25,171 nt of DNA from a virus. The notes beneath the pieces are model-generated. The model was not told the DNA's origin. It saw only the letters and a program-made list of their open reading frames with translations, and ran no database searches. Both the position numbers and the translations under genes were made by a program. The stretch spans positions 1-25,171 of the IMG/VR virus record IMGVR_UViG_3300025276_000200, one strand, 5' to 3'. Numbering within the stretch: position 1 is the stretch's first letter; the number at the start of each line of letters is the position of its first letter. Below are positions 23,009-25,171 of this stretch, one piece after another.

Positions 23009-23366
23009 CTTTACTTTCTTCTATTTTTACTTGTGTTTCACTGTCTAGTGCTTCTTGCTCCTCTAATAAGTCCTGTAGTTCTGAGAGGTCAAACATCTCA
23101 TCTCCTGATCCATTTGCATTTGCTGTTTCAATCCTCTGTACTATAGTAGCCAGTTTAATTAAAGCGTCATCGTTTTTTACTTGAATTTCCATGTACTCTT
23201 TAATCATGGGTACAATTAAAGTAGCATCCCCTATATTCTCTATAAGAGGTTTTAATTCGTTTATTAGACTTTTTACCTGGTTCCTAGTAGTAGAAGAATT
23301 ATCATGTATCTCCCCGAATAGGTCTGAAAGAGTTTTGCCGTTGAATATTTCTTTATCTAAACTCAT
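22989..23366 (-). CDS. Small acidic helical protein preceding the baseplate hub gene
   Basis: This is a 125-aa acidic protein, helical throughout, with a Glu/Asp-rich second half (EMFDLSELQDLLEEQEALDS). The first half has NSSTTRNQVKSLINELKPLI and a helix with IVPMIKEYMEIQVKND. No motif or membrane segment is visible, and I do not recognise it beyond its position between the late sigma factor and the hub. It may be an assembly chaperone or a baseplate accessory, which is inference only. It is the first gene behind the TATAAATA at 23374-23381 and so may be among the late genes. It overlaps the hub gene by 20 bases, which makes co-translation likely. Confidence 0.7.
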   Translation of the reverse strand: MSLDKEIFNGKTLSDLFGEIHDNSSTTRNQVKSLINELKPLIENIGDATLIVPMIKEYMEIQVKNDDALIKLATIVQRIETANANGSGDEMFDLSELQDLLEEQEALDSETQVKIEESKDGEQSV

Positions 23367-23373
23367 GGTGTTT

Positions 23374-23381
23374 TATTTATA
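23374..23381 (-). promoter_or_regulatory. Late promoter box TATAAATA
   Basis: An exact match to the T4 late -10 consensus lies in the 24-base gap between the sigma-factor gene and the 23366 start. By T4 spacing (box at about -13 to -6) transcription would start near 23368, two bases before the ATG. The transcript would then be nearly leaderless. A gp55-type sigma encoded next door supports the reading. Exact copies also occur inside genes, so sequence alone is not proof. Confidence 0.5.
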
Positions 23382-23390
23382 ATAAATAGA

Positions 23391-24092
23391 CTAGTAAGTT
23401 TTATCTGTAAGATATCCTTGGTCGTATAGTTTTTGGTACTTCCTTTTAAAGTCCTCTTTTAACACGTTAATTACCTTTGTAAGGTAGGGGGTGTCACAGT
23501 TAGTCATCTCTCTTATATAGATGTAAAGAGCTTTCTTTTTAAAAATATCTAAGTCTTGACGAGTTTTAAATAGAGTAAGAACAGCATCAGCAATCTGTAA
23601 ATCTGATTCTTTTTCGAACATATTGTCAAGTACTTCATATACTTCCTTAACCCACATGTCTATAAATTGAGAGAGATTAATATGACCTTCCTCTATACCT
23701 CTATCTTCAATAGATGAATCGTACATTTCATCAAAAGATCCAATCTGCTTTAGCTTTTTATAGTTCTTATTATTATAGTTTATTAACCACCTTTTTACTA
23801 TTGTTCCGAAATACGAATATGCTTTTGCTCCATTATCGGGATCAAATTTCATAATCTTCTCTTCTAATAAAACAGAAACAATCTCGTGTTTGAGATCTTC
23901 AATTTTATTTACATCCGTATAGTAGAACTTAAAAGTATGTATAATGTTCTCTGCAAGCTTGTAAAATGGTAAGTATATGTGATCTGTAAAGATCTTCTGT
24001 CGTTCAGCTACATCTGATGATCTGTTGTATACTTTTATGTAGGACTCTGTTTCTTGAGTAAAGTAATTAGCTTTCGCTTTCTTTCGTGCCAT
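23391..24092 (-). CDS. 55: Late-transcription sigma factor gp55
   Basis: This 233-aa protein is a sigma-70-related factor of the T4 gp55 type. Residues 60-110 have the region-2-like core that binds core polymerase and the -10 box (KIEDLKHEIVSVLLEEKIMK, then FDPDNGAKAYSYFGTIVKRW). A region LKQIGSFDEMYDSSIED follows and a basic C-terminal tail (LKEDFKRKYQKLYDQGY). It is longer than T4 gp55 (185 aa). In T4, gp55 directs host polymerase to TATAAATA late promoters together with the sliding clamp and gp33. Boxes of that type lie upstream of the next gene and of the operon. The ATG at 24092 is 26 bases inside the preceding gene; the next in-frame Met is at residue 81, so this start is well founded. 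Confidence 0.88.
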   Translation of the reverse strand: MARKKAKANYFTQETESYIKVYNRSSDVAERQKIFTDHIYLPFYKLAENIIHTFKFYYTDVNKIEDLKHEIVSVLLEEKIMKFDPDNGAKAYSYFGTIVKRWLINYNNKNYKKLKQIGSFDEMYDSSIEDRGIEEGHINLSQFIDMWVKEVYEVLDNMFEKESDLQIADAVLTLFKTRQDLDIFKKKALYIYIREMTNCDTPYLTKVINVLKEDFKRKYQKLYDQGYLTDKTY

Positions 24093-24375
24093 AGTTTTCT
24101 GGGAGCATGTATCTATTCAATTCCTCTTGTACTGCTTGCATTTGTTTGAAAAATGTTCCTACTTCATCGTCGCTTTGAAATACCCCCTTTTCATCGAGAT
24201 TTTGAAGATGTAGTTTTCCTTGAGTTATTGAATTAGATATATTCTGTAAATAATTTACTTGATCTTCTATTATATCTTCATGTTTTTCTACTGCATTAAG
24301 TAGGTTATAAATAATATAAGAACTAAAAATCAAGCCGGCAACTAATATGGCAATTATTATTTGGTAAGTTAACAT
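24067..24375 (-). CDS. Small single-pass membrane protein with coiled coil
   Basis: This is a 102-aa protein with one hydrophobic segment at about residues 4-24 (QIIIAILVAGLIFSSYIIY). A predicted helix with charged residues follows (AVEKHEDIIEDQVNYLQNI) and then an acidic C-terminal part, DDEVGTFFKQMQAVQEELNR. The hydrophobic run begins at the N-terminus and lacks a cleavage site, so it is more likely an anchor than a cleaved signal. Small anchored proteins beside the late sigma and HD genes occur in related phages as far as I recall, but no function is known. The gene sits one base after the HD gene and overlaps gp55 by 26 bases. The start context is AAAAAATATATAAAATG. Confidence 0.75.
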   Translation of the reverse strand: MLTYQIIIAILVAGLIFSSYIIYNLLNAVEKHEDIIEDQVNYLQNISNSITQGKLHLQNLDEKGVFQSDDEVGTFFKQMQAVQEELNRYMLPENYGTKESES

Positions 24376-24376
24376 T

Positions 24377-25111
24377 TTATATATTTTTTAATATGTTAGA
24401 TAATCCTTCTGAGCTTTTAACTGGTCTTCCAGTTGAAGCAGTAACTTTCCTAGAAGTAGGTTTAGAGCTACCTCCATCTCTTTTCCACATATCATATTCA
24501 ACTTTAGAAGCTAAGAAATCTGCTGAGTGAAGTACTGATATAATAGAGGTCTTCTGTCTAGAACCCTCCTGGTGGCTAAAAAAATATGCTTCATTAGCTT
24601 TATCGAAAACTCCATCATGGCAACGTATAGCTAGGAATTCCCTATGTGTTACTTTAATTCCGTTGTTTTGAAGAATATATAATGAGCGGTCTGGGATTAG
24701 CATAAAATCCAATTCTGAATTATTAGTATACATCTCTGAGAGTTTATCTTGTCTCCATTTATCAGTCTGAGGTATATAATTTGGTGATACTCCATCTCCT
24801 ATTTTTCCTAGGTCGTGAAATAAAGCAGAGAATACTAATTCTTCTTCTGTATAATCTATAGTACCTCCCATATCTTTATAGAGTCTAGATTGCTTTACCG
24901 CATACTCTACAACTCTATTTACATGATCTACGTACCCTCCTGCAAAAGCATTATGATACCAAGTCTTTCCACTAGCAGGAGCCATAACATAATTATCTTC
25001 TAACGAAGAAAGTAAGGCTAGCACTTGATCTTTACGATTAGTAATGTAGGTCTCTACAATTTTTAAGTGCTTTTCATAGTTTGAGGCTATTTTTTCTGCT
25101 GTTATAGACAT
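24377..25111 (-). CDS. HD-domain metal-dependent phosphohydrolase
   Basis: This 244-aa protein has the metal ligands of the HD superfamily in order: His63 in GGYVDHV, the H99-D100 pair in ALFHDLGKIG, His165 in IRCHDGVF and Asp198 in LHSADFLAS. The superfamily hydrolyses phosphate esters such as nucleotides and cyclic nucleotides; the substrate here is unknown. Comparable HD proteins are common in T4-like phages of aquatic bacteria and are often assumed to act in nucleotide metabolism or counter-defence. The last 30 residues are Ser/Lys/Thr-rich and look disordered. The gene leads the operon with the membrane protein and gp55. The start at 25111 has leader AAATAAATAACATATG and no Shine-Dalgarno sequence. 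Confidence 0.87.
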   Translation of the reverse strand: MSITAEKIASNYEKHLKIVETYITNRKDQVLALLSSLEDNYVMAPASGKTWYHNAFAGGYVDHVNRVVEYAVKQSRLYKDMGGTIDYTEEELVFSALFHDLGKIGDGVSPNYIPQTDKWRQDKLSEMYTNNSELDFMLIPDRSLYILQNNGIKVTHREFLAIRCHDGVFDKANEAYFFSHQEGSRQKTSIISVLHSADFLASKVEYDMWKRDGGSSKPTSRKVTASTGRPVKSSEGLSNILKNI

Positions 25112-25171
25112 ATGTTATTTATTTGATTAATTATTACTATATATATATTTATATATTTATATACTTATATT
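25112..25171. other. AT-only intergenic edge segment
   Basis: This 60-base segment before the HD gene is cut by the right window edge. It consists almost only of A and T with alternating TA runs. Besides the two TATAAATA boxes, I see no coding frame, no hairpin with a GC stem and no tRNA fragment. Confidence 0.6.
25146..25161 (-). promoter_or_regulatory. Tandem TATAAATA boxes upstream of the HD gene
   Basis: Two abutting exact TATAAATA copies (25161-25154 and 25153-25146 on the minus strand) lie 35-50 bases before the HD start at 25111. By T4 spacing, transcription would begin near 25148 or 25140, giving a leader of about 30-37 bases. The whole 25112-25171 segment is nearly pure A and T, so the match could be fortuitous. 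Confidence 0.4.

Noticed and set aside
25112-25171. AT-rich edge considered as a replication origin
   Set aside because: Only 60 bases, no iterons or protein-binding repeats beyond TA runs; the segment is cut by the window edge.

Overview
The window is one stretch of a tailed-phage genome from the T4-like myovirus lineage. It is AT-rich, every gene I can support lies on the minus strand, and coding density is near total, with 4-nt ATGA overlaps, 1-nt TAATG overlaps and gaps of a few bases. The lineage call rests on a gp55-type late sigma factor, gp25, a gp6/baseplate-J protein, a gp5-like hub and spike protein and a DnaG/gp61-type primase. None of about 29 gene starts has a convincing Shine-Dalgarno sequence; they have A/T-rich leaders instead. 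That pattern is typical of Bacteroidota and their phages, so I infer, without proof, a Bacteroidota (flavobacterial) host. Several proteins resemble families I remember from uncultivated aquatic phages.

In the direction of transcription (right to left) the layout is as follows. (a) 25111-23391: an HD-domain phosphohydrolase, a small membrane-anchored coiled-coil protein and the late sigma factor, preceded at the window edge by two tandem TATAAATA boxes. (b) 23366-13780: the baseplate module. It holds a small acidic protein behind another TATAAATA box, the gp5-like hub/spike, a 349-aa tail protein, a 148-aa protein, gp25, gp6, a DNRLRE-like beta-sandwich protein, a coiled-coil protein and a 969-aa protein in the gp7 position. 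(c) 13777-6914: tail-associated proteins and fibres. These include two paralogues sharing a C-terminal module and two fibre or tip proteins with intramolecular chaperone (Peptidase_S74) ends. (d) 6898-4096: a GIY-YIG nuclease followed by a run of small genes. (e) 4035-1: primase, RecB/Cas4-like PD-(D/E)XK nuclease, an Asn/Tyr/Trp-rich lipoprotein, a zeta-toxin-like P-loop kinase and an HxGH nucleotidyltransferase cut by the left edge.

The observation most worth following is that at least five genes in regions d and e (starts at 4290, 4631, 5311, 6407 and 1448) begin with nearly the same 9-10 residue leader. It has the form MKLxxIILxE and ends in the (L/I)-x-E motif cut by T4 prohead protease gp21. 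The layout is that of the T4 capsid-targeting sequence on internal proteins and Alt. I infer a set of head-packaged, protease-trimmed proteins that may be injected with the DNA, and one of them is the zeta-like kinase. A 23-codon small ORF, a degenerate relative of the leader and SD-less, possibly leaderless late expression are secondary points.

I saw no tRNA, rRNA, CRISPR array, insertion sequence or integrase. The window has no gene-free stretch longer than about 85 bases.
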